Part shown: positions 38,806 to 46,865 of the stretch, piece after piece
Position numbering within the stretch: position 1 is the first letter of the stretch
Layout: every line of letters begins with the position of its first letter
Origin: Aquipseudomonas alcaligenes NBRC 14159
Lineage (GTDB): Bacteria; Pseudomonadota; Gammaproteobacteria; Pseudomonadales; Pseudomonadaceae
DNA length: 64,000 nt
Direction: 5' to 3'
Assembly (NCBI RefSeq): GCF_000467105.1
Contig: NZ_BATI01000006.1
Span: 62,001-126,000 of the forward strand
Notes under the pieces: model-generated
Told to the model about the DNA's origin: nothing
What the model saw: the letters and a program-made list of their open reading frames with translations, nothing else
Databases searched by the model: none
Position numbers and translations under genes: made by a program

Positions 38806-40083
38806 ATGCACAGCCTGGAACAACTGCGCCGCGGCGAGCTGGCCGGCATCCGTCGTCTGGACCTGGCCGCCGACCTCAGCGAGTTTCCCGAGGAGATCTT
38901 CGACCTGGCCGACAGCCTGGAGGTACTCAACCTCAGCGGCAACCGTCTGCGCGCCCTGCCCCACAACCTGTCGCGGCTGCACAAGCTAAAAGTGCTGTTC
39001 TGCTCGGACAACCCCTTCGAGAACCTGCCGGAAGTGCTCGGCGACTGCGCCCAGCTGGAAATGGTCGGCTTCAAGTCCAACCGCCTGCGCGAGGTGCCAG
39101 CCGCCGCGCTGCCAGAGAAGCTGCGCTGGCTGATCCTCACCGATAACCAGATCGAAGCACTGCCGGACGCCCTGGGCGAACGCCCGCGCCTGCAGAAGCT
39201 GATGCTGGCCGGCAACCGCCTCAGCCAGCTGCCGCCAAGCCTGGCCGCCCTGCACCAGCTGGAGCTGCTGCGCATCGCCGCCAACCGCCTGGAGACCCTG
39301 CCCGACTGGCTGCTGCAGTTGCCGCGCCTGGCCTGGCTGGCCTTCGCCGGCAACCCGGGCAGCGACCGTGCCGAAGCCGCCGCGCTGGCCGGCCACCCGC
39401 AGGCGCCGATTGCGCGCGAGCAGCTGGTACTGGGCGAGCTGCTCGGCCAGGGCGCCAGCGGCCTGATCCACCGCGCGCGCTGGGGCGAGCACGAGGTAGC
39501 GGTGAAGCTGTTCAAGGGGCAGATAACCAGCGACGGCCTGCCGCATAGCGAGATGGCTGCCTGCCTGTCCGCCGGTCGCCACCCGCAGCTGCTGCCGGTG
39601 ATCGGCCCGCTACAGGCGCAGCCCGGCGAGCCGGACGGCCTGTTGCTGGAGCTGCTGGAGCCGCGCTTCCGTGTGCTGGCCGGGCCGCCCTCGCTGGCCA
39701 GCTGCACCCGCGACTGCTACGCGCCCGAGCAGCGCTTCAGCGCCGAGCAGGTACAAGCCCTGGCCGGCGGCGTGGCCGCCGCGCTGGCGCACCTGCATGG
39801 CCGCGGCATCCTGCACGGCGACCTGTACGCCCACAACCTGCTGGTCGACGGCCACGACTGCCGCCTCAGCGACTTCGGCGCGGCGTCCTTCTTCACCCCC
39901 GGCGGCCCCCAGGGCGCGGCGCTGCAGCGCCTGGAGAGCCGCGCCTTCGGCATCCTCCTGGAAGAACTGCTGCAACGCTGCGACGCGCCGCCGACAGGCC
40001 TGCTGCAGCTGGCCGCCGACTGCCAGCAAGCAGCCACGCACGAGCGCCCGGACTTCGCCGAGATAGCCGCGCGTCTGCAATGA
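38806..40083 (+). CDS. Leucine-rich repeat protein with eukaryotic-like protein kinase domain
   Basis: 425 aa. Residues ~15-185 hold about seven 23-residue LRRs (LEVLNLSGNRLRALPHNL, LRWLILTDNQIEALPDAL, LQKLMLAGNRLSQLPPSL). Residues ~205-425 form a kinase: LGELLGQGASGLIHRARW (Gly loop), VAVKLFKG (Lys), HGDLYAHNLLVD (catalytic loop with HGD in place of HRD) and LSDFGAASFF (DFG). The Gly after His marks an atypical, possibly RIO/choline-kinase-like active site, but Asp, Asn and DFG-Asp are intact. No transmembrane helix. It closes a tightly coupled three-gene unit. Confidence 0.88.
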   Translation: MHSLEQLRRGELAGIRRLDLAADLSEFPEEIFDLADSLEVLNLSGNRLRALPHNLSRLHKLKVLFCSDNPFENLPEVLGDCAQLEMVGFKSNRLREVPAAALPEKLRWLILTDNQIEALPDALGERPRLQKLMLAGNRLSQLPPSLAALHQLELLRIAANRLETLPDWLLQLPRLAWLAFAGNPGSDRAEAAALAGHPQAPIAREQLVLGELLGQGASGLIHRARWGEHEVAVKLFKGQITSDGLPHSEMAACLSAGRHPQLLPVIGPLQAQPGEPDGLLLELLEPRFRVLAGPPSLASCTRDCYAPEQRFSAEQVQALAGGVAAALAHLHGRGILHGDLYAHNLLVDGHDCRLSDFGAASFFTPGGPQGAALQRLESRAFGILLEELLQRCDAPPTGLLQLAADCQQAATHERPDFAEIAARLQ

Positions 40084-40085
40084 AA

Positions 40086-40108
40086 AAGCCCCGGACCGGC
40101 CGGGGCTT
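40086..40108. terminator. Terminator between kinase and binding-protein genes
   Basis: AAGCCCCGG (40086-40094), ACCGG loop, CCGGGGCTT (40100-40108), preceded by an A run (40083-40087), which gives a T run on the minus strand. It sits between convergent genes. Confidence 0.75.
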
Positions 40109-40128
40109 CATCAACGCAGGGGCTGAAC

Positions 40129-41205
40129 TCAGGTACCGCTCTTGACCTTGCTCCAGATGCGCGTGCGCACCCGGTCGACTTTCAGCGGCATGGCCTCCAG
40201 CGCGTACAGCTTGGTCATCACCTCCTGCGGCGGATAGACCTTGTTGTCGGCCTTCAGCGCCGGATCGACCAGGGCGTCGGCCTTCGCGTTGCCGTTGGCG
40301 TAATGCACGTGGTTGCTGATGCCGGCCATCACTTCGGGCTGCAGCAGATGGTTCATGAAGGCATAGCCGGCCGCCTCGTTCGGCGCGTCGACCGGCATGG
40401 TCACCATGTCGAACCACATCGGCGCGCCTTCCTTGGGAATCACGTACTCGATCTTCACCCCGTTGCCCGCCTCGGCGGCGCGGCTGGCGGCCTGCATGAT
40501 GTCGCCGGAGAAGCCGACGGCCAGGCAGATATCGCCGTTGGCCAGCTCGCCGACGTACTTGGACGAGTGGAAGTAGCGCACGTTCTTGCGCATCTCCAGC
40601 AGCAGCGCCTCGGCCTGCTTGTAGTCGTCGAGGTTCTGGCTGTGGTGCGGCAGGCCCAGCTGGTGCAGGGCGATCGGCAGCATCTCCGGACCGTTGTCGA
40701 GGATGGCCACGCCGCACTGGGCCAGCTTGGCCATGTTCTCCGGCTTGAAGATCAGGTCCCAGGAGTCCACCGCCACGCCTTCGCCAAGCACCGCCTTGAC
40801 CTTGTCGACGTTGTAGCCGATGCCGGTGGTGCCCCACAGGTAGGGGAAGCCGTACTGGTTGCCCGGGTCGTTGGTCTCCAGCGCCTTCATCAGCACCGGG
40901 TTGAGGTTGCTCCAGCCGGGCAGCTGGCTGCGGTCGAGCTTCTTCAAGGCGCCGCCCTGGATCTGCCGGGCCATGAAGTGGTTGGAGGGGAATACCACGT
41001 CGTAGCCGGAACGGCCGGCCATCAGCTTGGCGTCGAGCGTCTCGTTGCTGTCATAGACGTCGTATTGCACGCGCTGGCCGCTGGCCTTCTCGTAGTTCTT
41101 CAGGGTGTCCGGGGCGATGTAGTCGGTCCAGTTGTAGACACGCACGCTCTCGGCGGCCTGGCTGGCCGACGCGATCAGCATCAGCGGGAGGAGTTTCTTC
41201 AGCAT
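40129..41205 (-). CDS. Polyamine-type (PotF/SpuD-like) periplasmic binding protein
   Basis: 358 aa. A signal peptide (LLPLMLIASASQA/AE) leads to VRVYNWTDYIAPDTLKNYEKASG, the classic PotF/SpuD start, and ETLDAKLMAGRSGYDVVFPSNHFMARQI, PYLWGTTGIGYNVDKV and ICLAVGFSGDIMQAASRA. It binds putrescine, spermidine or a similar polyamine. No PotGHI transporter genes are in the window, so it may work with a transporter elsewhere. Its neighbours upstream on the same strand (cupin, FAD amine oxidase) suggest polyamine or amine catabolism. Confidence 0.9.
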   Translation of the reverse strand: MLKKLLPLMLIASASQAAESVRVYNWTDYIAPDTLKNYEKASGQRVQYDVYDSNETLDAKLMAGRSGYDVVFPSNHFMARQIQGGALKKLDRSQLPGWSNLNPVLMKALETNDPGNQYGFPYLWGTTGIGYNVDKVKAVLGEGVAVDSWDLIFKPENMAKLAQCGVAILDNGPEMLPIALHQLGLPHHSQNLDDYKQAEALLLEMRKNVRYFHSSKYVGELANGDICLAVGFSGDIMQAASRAAEAGNGVKIEYVIPKEGAPMWFDMVTMPVDAPNEAAGYAFMNHLLQPEVMAGISNHVHYANGNAKADALVDPALKADNKVYPPQEVMTKLYALEAMPLKVDRVRTRIWSKVKSGT

Positions 41206-41254
41206 GCTTTACCTCGTTGATTGTTCTTGTAGGCAGATACGAAGGAGTCTTGGC

Positions 41255-41596
41255 TCAATAGATCAGTACGAAGGTCTTCCTGACGGTTTCTTGTATGTCC
41301 CAGATGCCGGTGGTGTTGGCCGGCATCATCAGCGCATCGCCAGCGCGGATCTCGATCGGCTCGCCGCCGTCCGGGGTGAAGGTGCAGCGCCCGGCAATGA
41401 AGTGACAGAACTCCTGCTGCACGATCTGCCGGCGCCAGCGCCCGGGGCTGCACTCCCACACGCCGGCCTCGACGCCATCGGCGCGCTCGACGCTGTGGGT
41501 GCGGGTCAGCGCATGCGGTTCGCCCAGTGGCACGGCCACCGGGTTGACCTCGTCCAGGGCCAGCTCGGCGGTGTTCTTGAAGTGGTCGATGCTCAT
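41255..41596 (-). CDS. Cupin domain protein of amine catabolism cluster
   Basis: 113 aa with EFCHFIAGRCTFTPDGGEPIEIRAGDALMMPANTTGIWDI and KTFVLIY (pattern split), the cupin_3/EutQ-like small cupin often found next to gamma-glutamylputrescine oxidoreductases. The ATG at 41596 follows GGAGA; another ATG at 41614 overlaps the upstream oxidase stop as ATGA and would add six residues. Cotranslated with the oxidase. Role likely accessory in amine degradation. Confidence 0.82.
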   Translation of the reverse strand: MSIDHFKNTAELALDEVNPVAVPLGEPHALTRTHSVERADGVEAGVWECSPGRWRRQIVQQEFCHFIAGRCTFTPDGGEPIEIRAGDALMMPANTTGIWDIQETVRKTFVLIY

Positions 41597-41610
41597 CGGA
41601 TTCTCCGCAG

Positions 41611-43017
41611 TCATTTCATGAAACCTTCCATAAAGCCGGCCACGCCCTGGGCCAGGCGGCGGCGCCAGGGCGCGCTGTGCGGATCGGCCAGCACCCGGTC
41701 CTCGTGCACGAAGCTCTGGATGATGGCGTTGTAGCCGAGCCAGCGGCACGGCTCCGGCTCCCAGCCCGGCAGGCGCTCCAGGCGCGAATCGCGGTACACC
41801 CAGGGCTGTTGGGTCAGTTCGTTGTCCTGGCCGAGGATCAGCGCCGCCAGGGTGCGCCCGCCCAGGTTGCTGGCGCCGACACCCTCGCCGCCGTAACCGC
41901 CGGACAGGGCGATGCGGTTGCGCGTGTCGCGCAGCATGTGCGGCTGGAAGCGCCGCGCCATGCCCAGGTTGCCGCCCCAGGCGTGGGTCAGGCGCACGTC
42001 GCGCAGCTGCGGGAACAGCTCGCCAAACAGGTAGCGGCGCAGTTCGCGCTCGTCCTCGGTAAGGTTGAAGTCGGTGCGTAGGCGCCCGCCAAAGCGATAG
42101 CCGCCGCGTGCGCCGAACACCAGGCGGTCGTCGGCGCTGCGCTGGCCGTAGGTGACCTGGCGGCTGGCCTCGCTGAAGGCCTGGCCGCGTTCCAGGCCGA
42201 TCTTGGCCCAGACCTCGGCCGGCAGCGGCTCGGTGGCGACGATCAGGCTCTGCACCGGCAACTGATGGCGGCCCAGCGGCGGCAACTCGGCGGCATAGCC
42301 CTCGACGGCCGGCACCACCCAGTCGGCGCTGACGCTGCCGCCCTCGGTGCGAACCCGCCCCGGCTGCCAGTCGATCACCCGGCTCTGCTCGTAGAGTTCG
42401 ACACCCATGGCCTCGACGCAGCGCGCCAGGCCGCGCACCAGGCGGGCCGGCTGGATCGTGGCGCAGTGCGGGCTGAAGAGCGCGCCATAGGGGTTGGCCA
42501 CGCGCAGCTGCTCGGCCAGCTCGGCCGGTTCGAGCCAGCGGTAGTCGTTCTCGCCCAGGCCGAGGCCGCGCAGGTGCTGCCAATACGCCTGCAGGCCACT
42601 CAGCTGTTCGGGGTAGCGCGCCGCGCAGTACAACACGCCGCCCTTGCGCAGGTCACAGGCGATGCCTTCGCGCTCGGTGACGCGAGCCACCTCGTCAGGA
42701 ATGCCATGCAGCAGGTCGAAGCTCGCGCGCCGTGCCTCGGCCGGCAGCCCAGCGAGCAGGCGGTCCTCGCCGAGGATATTGCCCATCAGCCAGCCGCCGT
42801 TGCGCCCGGAGGCGCCAAAACCGGCAGTCTCGGCCTCGAGTACGACGATGCGCAGCTGCGGCGCCTGGCGCTTGAGGTAATAGGCGGTCCACAGCCCGGT
42901 ATAGCCGGCGCCGATGATGGCCACGTCGGCGTGCCGCTCGGCCTGCAGGCGCGGCCGCGGCGCCAGGGGCTCGTCGAGCTGGTCCATCCACAGGCTGATG
43001 TTGCGCCAGGGGTTCAT
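41611..43017 (-). CDS. FAD-dependent oxidoreductase, PuuB/DAO family
   Basis: 468 aa. Rossmann FAD-binding VAIIGAGYTGLWTAYYLK near residue 30, IVVLEAETAGFGASGRNGGWL, a central substrate domain, and a C-terminal LSGGYGGEGVGASNLGGRTLA flavin loop. It belongs to the DAO family related to gamma-glutamylputrescine oxidase and similar amine oxidases. I prefer ATG 43017 (GGAGACACC before it); ATG 43032 would add MTETP. With the polyamine-type binding protein and small cupin it probably degrades a polyamine or derived amine. Confidence 0.88.
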   Translation of the reverse strand: MNPWRNISLWMDQLDEPLAPRPRLQAERHADVAIIGAGYTGLWTAYYLKRQAPQLRIVVLEAETAGFGASGRNGGWLMGNILGEDRLLAGLPAEARRASFDLLHGIPDEVARVTEREGIACDLRKGGVLYCAARYPEQLSGLQAYWQHLRGLGLGENDYRWLEPAELAEQLRVANPYGALFSPHCATIQPARLVRGLARCVEAMGVELYEQSRVIDWQPGRVRTEGGSVSADWVVPAVEGYAAELPPLGRHQLPVQSLIVATEPLPAEVWAKIGLERGQAFSEASRQVTYGQRSADDRLVFGARGGYRFGGRLRTDFNLTEDERELRRYLFGELFPQLRDVRLTHAWGGNLGMARRFQPHMLRDTRNRIALSGGYGGEGVGASNLGGRTLAALILGQDNELTQQPWVYRDSRLERLPGWEPEPCRWLGYNAIIQSFVHEDRVLADPHSAPWRRRLAQGVAGFMEGFMK

Positions 43018-43062
43018 CGGTGTCTCCGTCATCGTGTGCTGAGCGGAGACTAGTGAGGATGA

Positions 43063-43884
43063 TCAGGCGCTGTCTTGCGTGCGGGCCCGCGCGGAAATTT
43101 GTTTGAGGTAGGCCTTGGGCGTCATGCCCAGGCGCTCGCGGAAGCACTTGTAGAACGCCGACAGCGAGTTGAAACCGGCGGCGAAGGCCAGTTCGTCGAT
43201 CCGCCCCGCGTCGCTGGTGGCCTGCAGCCCGTCCAGCAGGTGCTGCAGGCGGGCCTGGTTGACGTAGCGGTAGAAGCTCTGCCCCAGCACCTGGTTGAGC
43301 AGGTGGGAAATCTGGTTGCGGCTGTAGCCGGTGGCCGCGGCCACCTGTTGCAGGTCCAGGTCCGGGTCGAGGAATGGCCGCTGGCGCTGGAAGTACTCCT
43401 GCAGGTCCTCGGCCAGTTGCCCGAGCTGGCGGGCCGACAGGCCCAGGCGGCTGATCGCCGGCCGTGCCGCGGATTCGCCCTCGCCGGGCCGCGCTTCGCG
43501 CACCAGCGTGGCGTATTCGTGGATGCGCCAGATCAGGCCGTCACGCACGGTGATCGCCTCGCCGGTGCGGAACGACACCAGCCCGCCGCTGCCATGGATG
43601 CAGGTGCGGTACTGGATGAAGGCGGTGTGGCCGTCAATGCGGATGCGGTCGACGTGCTCCAGCAGCTCGCCAGGGCGCCGCGGCAGGTTGTCCTCGACGT
43701 AGCGGCGCAGTTCGCCCAGGCGCATGCAGCGTTGCTGGAAGAAGTCGTGGTACTCGATATCCGGGTGGTAGAGCGCCAGCACCGCCTCCAGGTCGCGGTG
43801 CTTCCCGCTCAGGTGGTAGCGCATGATGGTGGCGCGGGTGCGTTCGGTTTGCGCGGCGTCGTCGGGAAAATCGCTGTCGTGCAT
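43063..43884 (-). CDS. AraC family regulator with SnoaL-like N-terminal domain
   Basis: 273 aa. Residues ~15-130 look like a SnoaL/NTF2-like domain (LEAVLALYHPDIEYHDFF, DGHTAFIQYRTCIHGSGG), an unusual sensor fold for this family. Residues ~165-268 form the AraC HTH pair (VAAATGYSRNQISHLLNQVLGQ, AFAAGFNSLSAFYKCFRERLGMTPKAYL). It is 46 bases upstream of the FAD oxidase gene on the same strand and probably regulates it. Confidence 0.85.
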   Translation of the reverse strand: MHDSDFPDDAAQTERTRATIMRYHLSGKHRDLEAVLALYHPDIEYHDFFQQRCMRLGELRRYVEDNLPRRPGELLEHVDRIRIDGHTAFIQYRTCIHGSGGLVSFRTGEAITVRDGLIWRIHEYATLVREARPGEGESAARPAISRLGLSARQLGQLAEDLQEYFQRQRPFLDPDLDLQQVAAATGYSRNQISHLLNQVLGQSFYRYVNQARLQHLLDGLQATSDAGRIDELAFAAGFNSLSAFYKCFRERLGMTPKAYLKQISARARTQDSA

Positions 43885-43927
43885 GGCGGTTCGGCGGATT
43901 CGATGTCCGCGCAGCTTGCCCTATTCC

Positions 43928-44707
43928 TCAGCCGGCGAACAGGCGAATGCCGCGCGGCTGGGCCAAGGCCGCCGAGGGGCTCATGCCGACGATGCTGCGG
44001 AAGGTGTGGCTGAAATGCGCCGAATCGGTAAAGCCGGCGTTCACCGCGGCATCGGTGAGGTTCATCCCGCGCGCCACGCCGACACAGGTGACGAACAGGC
44101 GGTGCCACTGCCGGTAGCGGCGGATGGGGATGCCGATCTTCTGGCGGAACAGCTGGGTCAGGCGCGGTACCGAGAGACCGACCTGGTCGGCGAGGAACTC
44201 GATGGACTGGTTGCACGACACGTCGGCCTTGATCAGCTCCACGGCGCGCACGATGCGCGCATCGCAGACGAAACCGGGCGGCGGCCGGCCATGCGGGTTG
44301 ATCAGGCGCTCCAGCCAGTCCCAGATCGCCTCGGGCTCGGCGCTGCTGCGGTGCAGCGCATCGAAACGGCTGATCCACAGGGCCTGCTCGTCCAGCCCGT
44401 GGAGCAATCCGGCCTCGCGTACGGCCATGCGCGGCGCCAGCAGGGCGAAGTCCTCGCCAAATACGTCCAGGTAGCAGAGCGCGACACGTGAACCGCGGCT
44501 GTCCACCAGCAGCTCCAAGCCGGGCGGCAGCAGCACGCTGCGGCAGCGCAGCGCCGCACCCTGGCTATGGATCAGCAGCTCGTCATCCAGGCCGACCAGC
44601 AGCATGGCCGCTGCCTGCGACAGCTGCAGGGGCTCCGCGAAGGCACTGAGGTAGAAGGTGCGCTTGTCCCACAGATAAAGCAGGACCGGGGCATCGCTCG
44701 GTTGCAT
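43928..44707 (-). CDS. AraC family transcriptional regulator
   Basis: 259 aa. The N-terminal ~130 residues form a cupin-like effector domain (VLLPPGLELLVDS). The C-terminal HTH pair is VGLSVPRLTQLFRQKIGIPIRRY and AVNAGFTDSAHFSHTFRSIVGMSP. It lies 43 bases upstream of the SnoaL-AraC gene on the same strand. Two adjacent AraC regulators here suggest a small regulatory cassette for the amine oxidase operon, or for genes outside the window. Confidence 0.85.
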   Translation of the reverse strand: MQPSDAPVLLYLWDKRTFYLSAFAEPLQLSQAAAMLLVGLDDELLIHSQGAALRCRSVLLPPGLELLVDSRGSRVALCYLDVFGEDFALLAPRMAVREAGLLHGLDEQALWISRFDALHRSSAEPEAIWDWLERLINPHGRPPPGFVCDARIVRAVELIKADVSCNQSIEFLADQVGLSVPRLTQLFRQKIGIPIRRYRQWHRLFVTCVGVARGMNLTDAAVNAGFTDSAHFSHTFRSIVGMSPSAALAQPRGIRLFAG

Positions 44708-44714
44708 GGACGTT

Positions 44715-44760
44715 CTTCGCCCTTGTCATTGTTGTGGCCCGATGGGTACCACAGGCGAAG
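44715..44760. promoter_or_regulatory. Nested dyads upstream of AraC gene
   Basis: CTTCGCC (44715-44721) pairs with GGCGAAG (44754-44760). Inside it TGTGG (44733-44737) pairs with CCACA (44749-44753), and CCC-GAT-GGG (44738-44746) is a third dyad. It could be an operator or RNA structure between the AraC start (44707) and the MerR gene end (44832). Confidence 0.3.
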
Positions 44761-44831
44761 GACGCATGAAAGACCGGCAACGCGTTTTATTGCGACGATG
44801 AGCCGCGCTCGGCAAAGCGCTGCCATCAGGT

Positions 44832-45722
44832 TCAGGTATCCAGATGCCCGTCCAGCAGGGCCTGGAGGCGGCGCTGCATCAGGGCGGGACTGTCGCCCAG
44901 GTAGGCCACCGAGGCGATCTTGACCAGGCCGCCGCCCTGCCCCGCCACGGCCAGCGGACAGCTGACCTTCATCTGCAGGCGACGCACCACCTCGGTCGGT
45001 AGCGGCGCATGGCCGAACAGCACCAGCACCGCCGGTTGCCGCGCATCGCAGATCAGCGGCAACTCGTCGAGCGGCTGCCCGACGGCCAGCACCTCCACCC
45101 GCGCGGCGCCGCCGGCCAGCACCAGCCCCGCGCACAACAGTTCGAGCTCGGCGCAGTTGCCGCTGCCATCGGCGAGCATGACCACCGGGCCGTTGCCACG
45201 GTTCATCTGCAGGCGCAGCAGCGCCCGCGAACGCAGGAAGGCATCGAGCATCAGCCACTGGCTACGCGCGCCATACTCGGTGCGCGGCAACAGTGCGCGC
45301 CACAGCGGCAGGAGTACATCCTCGAACAACACGGCGAGCGGATAGAGCGTGGACAGCTGCCCGTACAGGCGCTCCAGCTCGGCACTGTCGAAGTTGGCCA
45401 GCGCCTCGCGCAACAGATCACGCCACTGCGCCAGGTGATCATCGGCCACTACCGGCACCACTTCGTCGGTCTCGTGCTGGGTCAGCAACTCACCGATGCG
45501 GCCCACCGCGATACCGCGGCTGGTCCACAGCATGATGCGCTGGATGGCCTGCACGTCCTGTGGCGAATAGAGGCGGTGCCCGCCCTCGGTGCGCACCGGG
45601 CGAATCAGGCCGTGGCGGCGTTCCCAGGCACGCAGCGTCACCGGGTTGACACCGGTCTGGCGTACCACCTCGCGCATGGGTAGCAGGTCACCGCGGGGCG
45701 AAGAGTCAAGTAACTCGGTCAT
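44832..45722 (-). CDS. MerR family regulator, class II LitR-like
   Basis: 296 aa. The MerR HTH is at residues ~15-75 (MREVVRQTGVNPVTLRAWERRHGLIRPVRTEGGHRLYS, split) and a LitR/CarH-like helical plus Rossmann-type domain follows (~95-290). The cobalamin-binding DxHxxG motif of class I photosensors is absent: the segment reads LADGSGNCAELELL instead. This matches class II LitR, which in P. putida KT2440 (PplR1) works with a short LOV protein in light-induced transcription (established). The divergent neighbour is exactly such a LOV gene, 129 bases away. Confidence 0.85.
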   Translation of the reverse strand: MTELLDSSPRGDLLPMREVVRQTGVNPVTLRAWERRHGLIRPVRTEGGHRLYSPQDVQAIQRIMLWTSRGIAVGRIGELLTQHETDEVVPVVADDHLAQWRDLLREALANFDSAELERLYGQLSTLYPLAVLFEDVLLPLWRALLPRTEYGARSQWLMLDAFLRSRALLRLQMNRGNGPVVMLADGSGNCAELELLCAGLVLAGGAARVEVLAVGQPLDELPLICDARQPAVLVLFGHAPLPTEVVRRLQMKVSCPLAVAGQGGGLVKIASVAYLGDSPALMQRRLQALLDGHLDT

Positions 45723-45786
45723 GATGCTCGGGCAGCAGTGCAAACGAACCGGGATTGTAAACCAGACGGCGCCACAGTACCCGGCC

Positions 45787-45815
45787 TTGGCAGTGGCATG
45801 TGTGAAGACTAACCT
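45787..45815 (+). promoter_or_regulatory. Candidate promoter of short LOV gene
   Basis: TTGGCA (45787-45792) and TAACCT (45810-45815), 17 bases apart, resemble -35 and -10 boxes on the plus strand; the LOV start codon is at 45852. The -10 is weak, which would suit an activator or a derepressed LitR promoter. Confidence 0.3.
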
Positions 45816-45851
45816 AGGCGGGCCCGAAAAAACGAACGAGAGAACCGTGCA

Positions 45852-46292
45852 ATGATCAGTGCCAAGCTCCTGCAGCTGGTAGTAGAAGCATCCAGTGACG
45901 GCATCGTGGTGGCCGAGCAGGAAGGCGATGACAACATCCTCATCTACGCCAACCCCGCCTTCCAGCGCCTGAGCGGCTATTCCGACGAGGAGATCCTGTA
46001 CCAGGACTGCCGCTTCCTGCAGGCCGGCGACCGCGACCAGCCCGGGCTGCATGCCATTCGCCAGGCCATTCACGAGGGGCGCGCCTGCCGCCAGATCCTG
46101 CGCAACTACCGCAAGGACGGCAGTCTGTTCTGGAACGAGCTGTCGATCACCCCCGTGTTCAACGAGGCAGATCAGCTAACTTACTTCATCGGCATCCAGC
46201 GCGATGTGACCACCGAAGTGGAAGCCGTTGAGCGTGTGCGCCAGCTGGAGGCGGAAGTCGCCGAGCTCAAGCGCCAGCTGGCCGAACGCTGA
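45852..46292 (+). CDS. Short LOV blue-light photoreceptor (PpSB1-LOV type)
   Basis: 146 aa. A LOV core with short N-cap and one long C-terminal helix. The photoactive cysteine C53 lies in YQDCRFLQ, and flavin-binding residues follow in RNYRKDGSLFWNELSITPV and FIGIQRDV. The C-terminal EVEAVERVRQLEAEVAELKRQL is a coiled coil for dimerisation. There is no effector domain, as in PpSB1-LOV and PpSB2-LOV of P. putida. Light forms an FMN-cysteinyl adduct at C53. The divergent class II LitR gene makes the functional pair. Confidence 0.93.
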   Translation: MISAKLLQLVVEASSDGIVVAEQEGDDNILIYANPAFQRLSGYSDEEILYQDCRFLQAGDRDQPGLHAIRQAIHEGRACRQILRNYRKDGSLFWNELSITPVFNEADQLTYFIGIQRDVTTEVEAVERVRQLEAEVAELKRQLAER

Positions 46293-46328
46293 GTCGCGGC
46301 CCCTGCCGGCGCCACCACGCGCCGGCCA

Positions 46329-46853
46329 TCAGGACTCGCGCCGGAAGAACAGGGTCACCTGGCCCAGCTCCACGCCGAACTTGCTCATGAAGGAGCGGTT
46401 GATCAGCGTGTCCTCATCCATCAGGTACATCCAGTCGTCAAACTCCACCTCGTAGGTGGTGTCATCGACCGGGAGCAGCAAGCGGTACTGCCAGCGCAAG
46501 GCATTGCCGGCCAGTTCGCCCCTCGCCTCGCCGATCACGTCCCCTGCCGTGCCGCGCCAGCGGCCCGGGCCATCGGGGGTCAGCGTCCACACGCGGCGCT
46601 GGCGTTCACCATCGCTATAGACGAAGCGCTCGTCGAGAATCAGCTTGTCGCCTTCACGGCGACTGTCGATCTGCACATGGAAGCGCTTGATCACCTTGCC
46701 CGAGCGATCCTGGAACATGCCCCAGGCTTGCACCGGCCGGGAGAAATAGCTTTCCAGGTTGAGCACCGGCTGCTCCGCGGCATAGTCATCCACGGACACG
46801 CTGCCGCAGCTGACCAGCAGAAAGCAGCAGGCCAGCAGCCATATCTTCTTCAT
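46329..46853 (-). CDS. DUF3833 lipoprotein
   Basis: 174 aa. Lipobox LLVSC near residue 16 (signal MKKIWLLACCFLLVSC). The rest matches DUF3833: NLESYFSRPVQAWGMFQDRSGKVIKRFHVQIDSR (split), LDERFVYSDGERQRRVW, and YLMDEDTLINRSFMSKFGVELG. Location is envelope. DUF3833 and chalcone-isomerase-like genes sit in light-induced clusters of other bacteria, with short-chain and cyclopropane fatty acid genes. Here it is 12 bases downstream of the chalcone-isomerase-like gene, convergent with the LOV gene. Confidence 0.85.
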   Translation of the reverse strand: MKKIWLLACCFLLVSCGSVSVDDYAAEQPVLNLESYFSRPVQAWGMFQDRSGKVIKRFHVQIDSRREGDKLILDERFVYSDGERQRRVWTLTPDGPGRWRGTAGDVIGEARGELAGNALRWQYRLLLPVDDTTYEVEFDDWMYLMDEDTLINRSFMSKFGVELGQVTLFFRRES

Positions 46854-46865
46854 GTTAGAAACACC

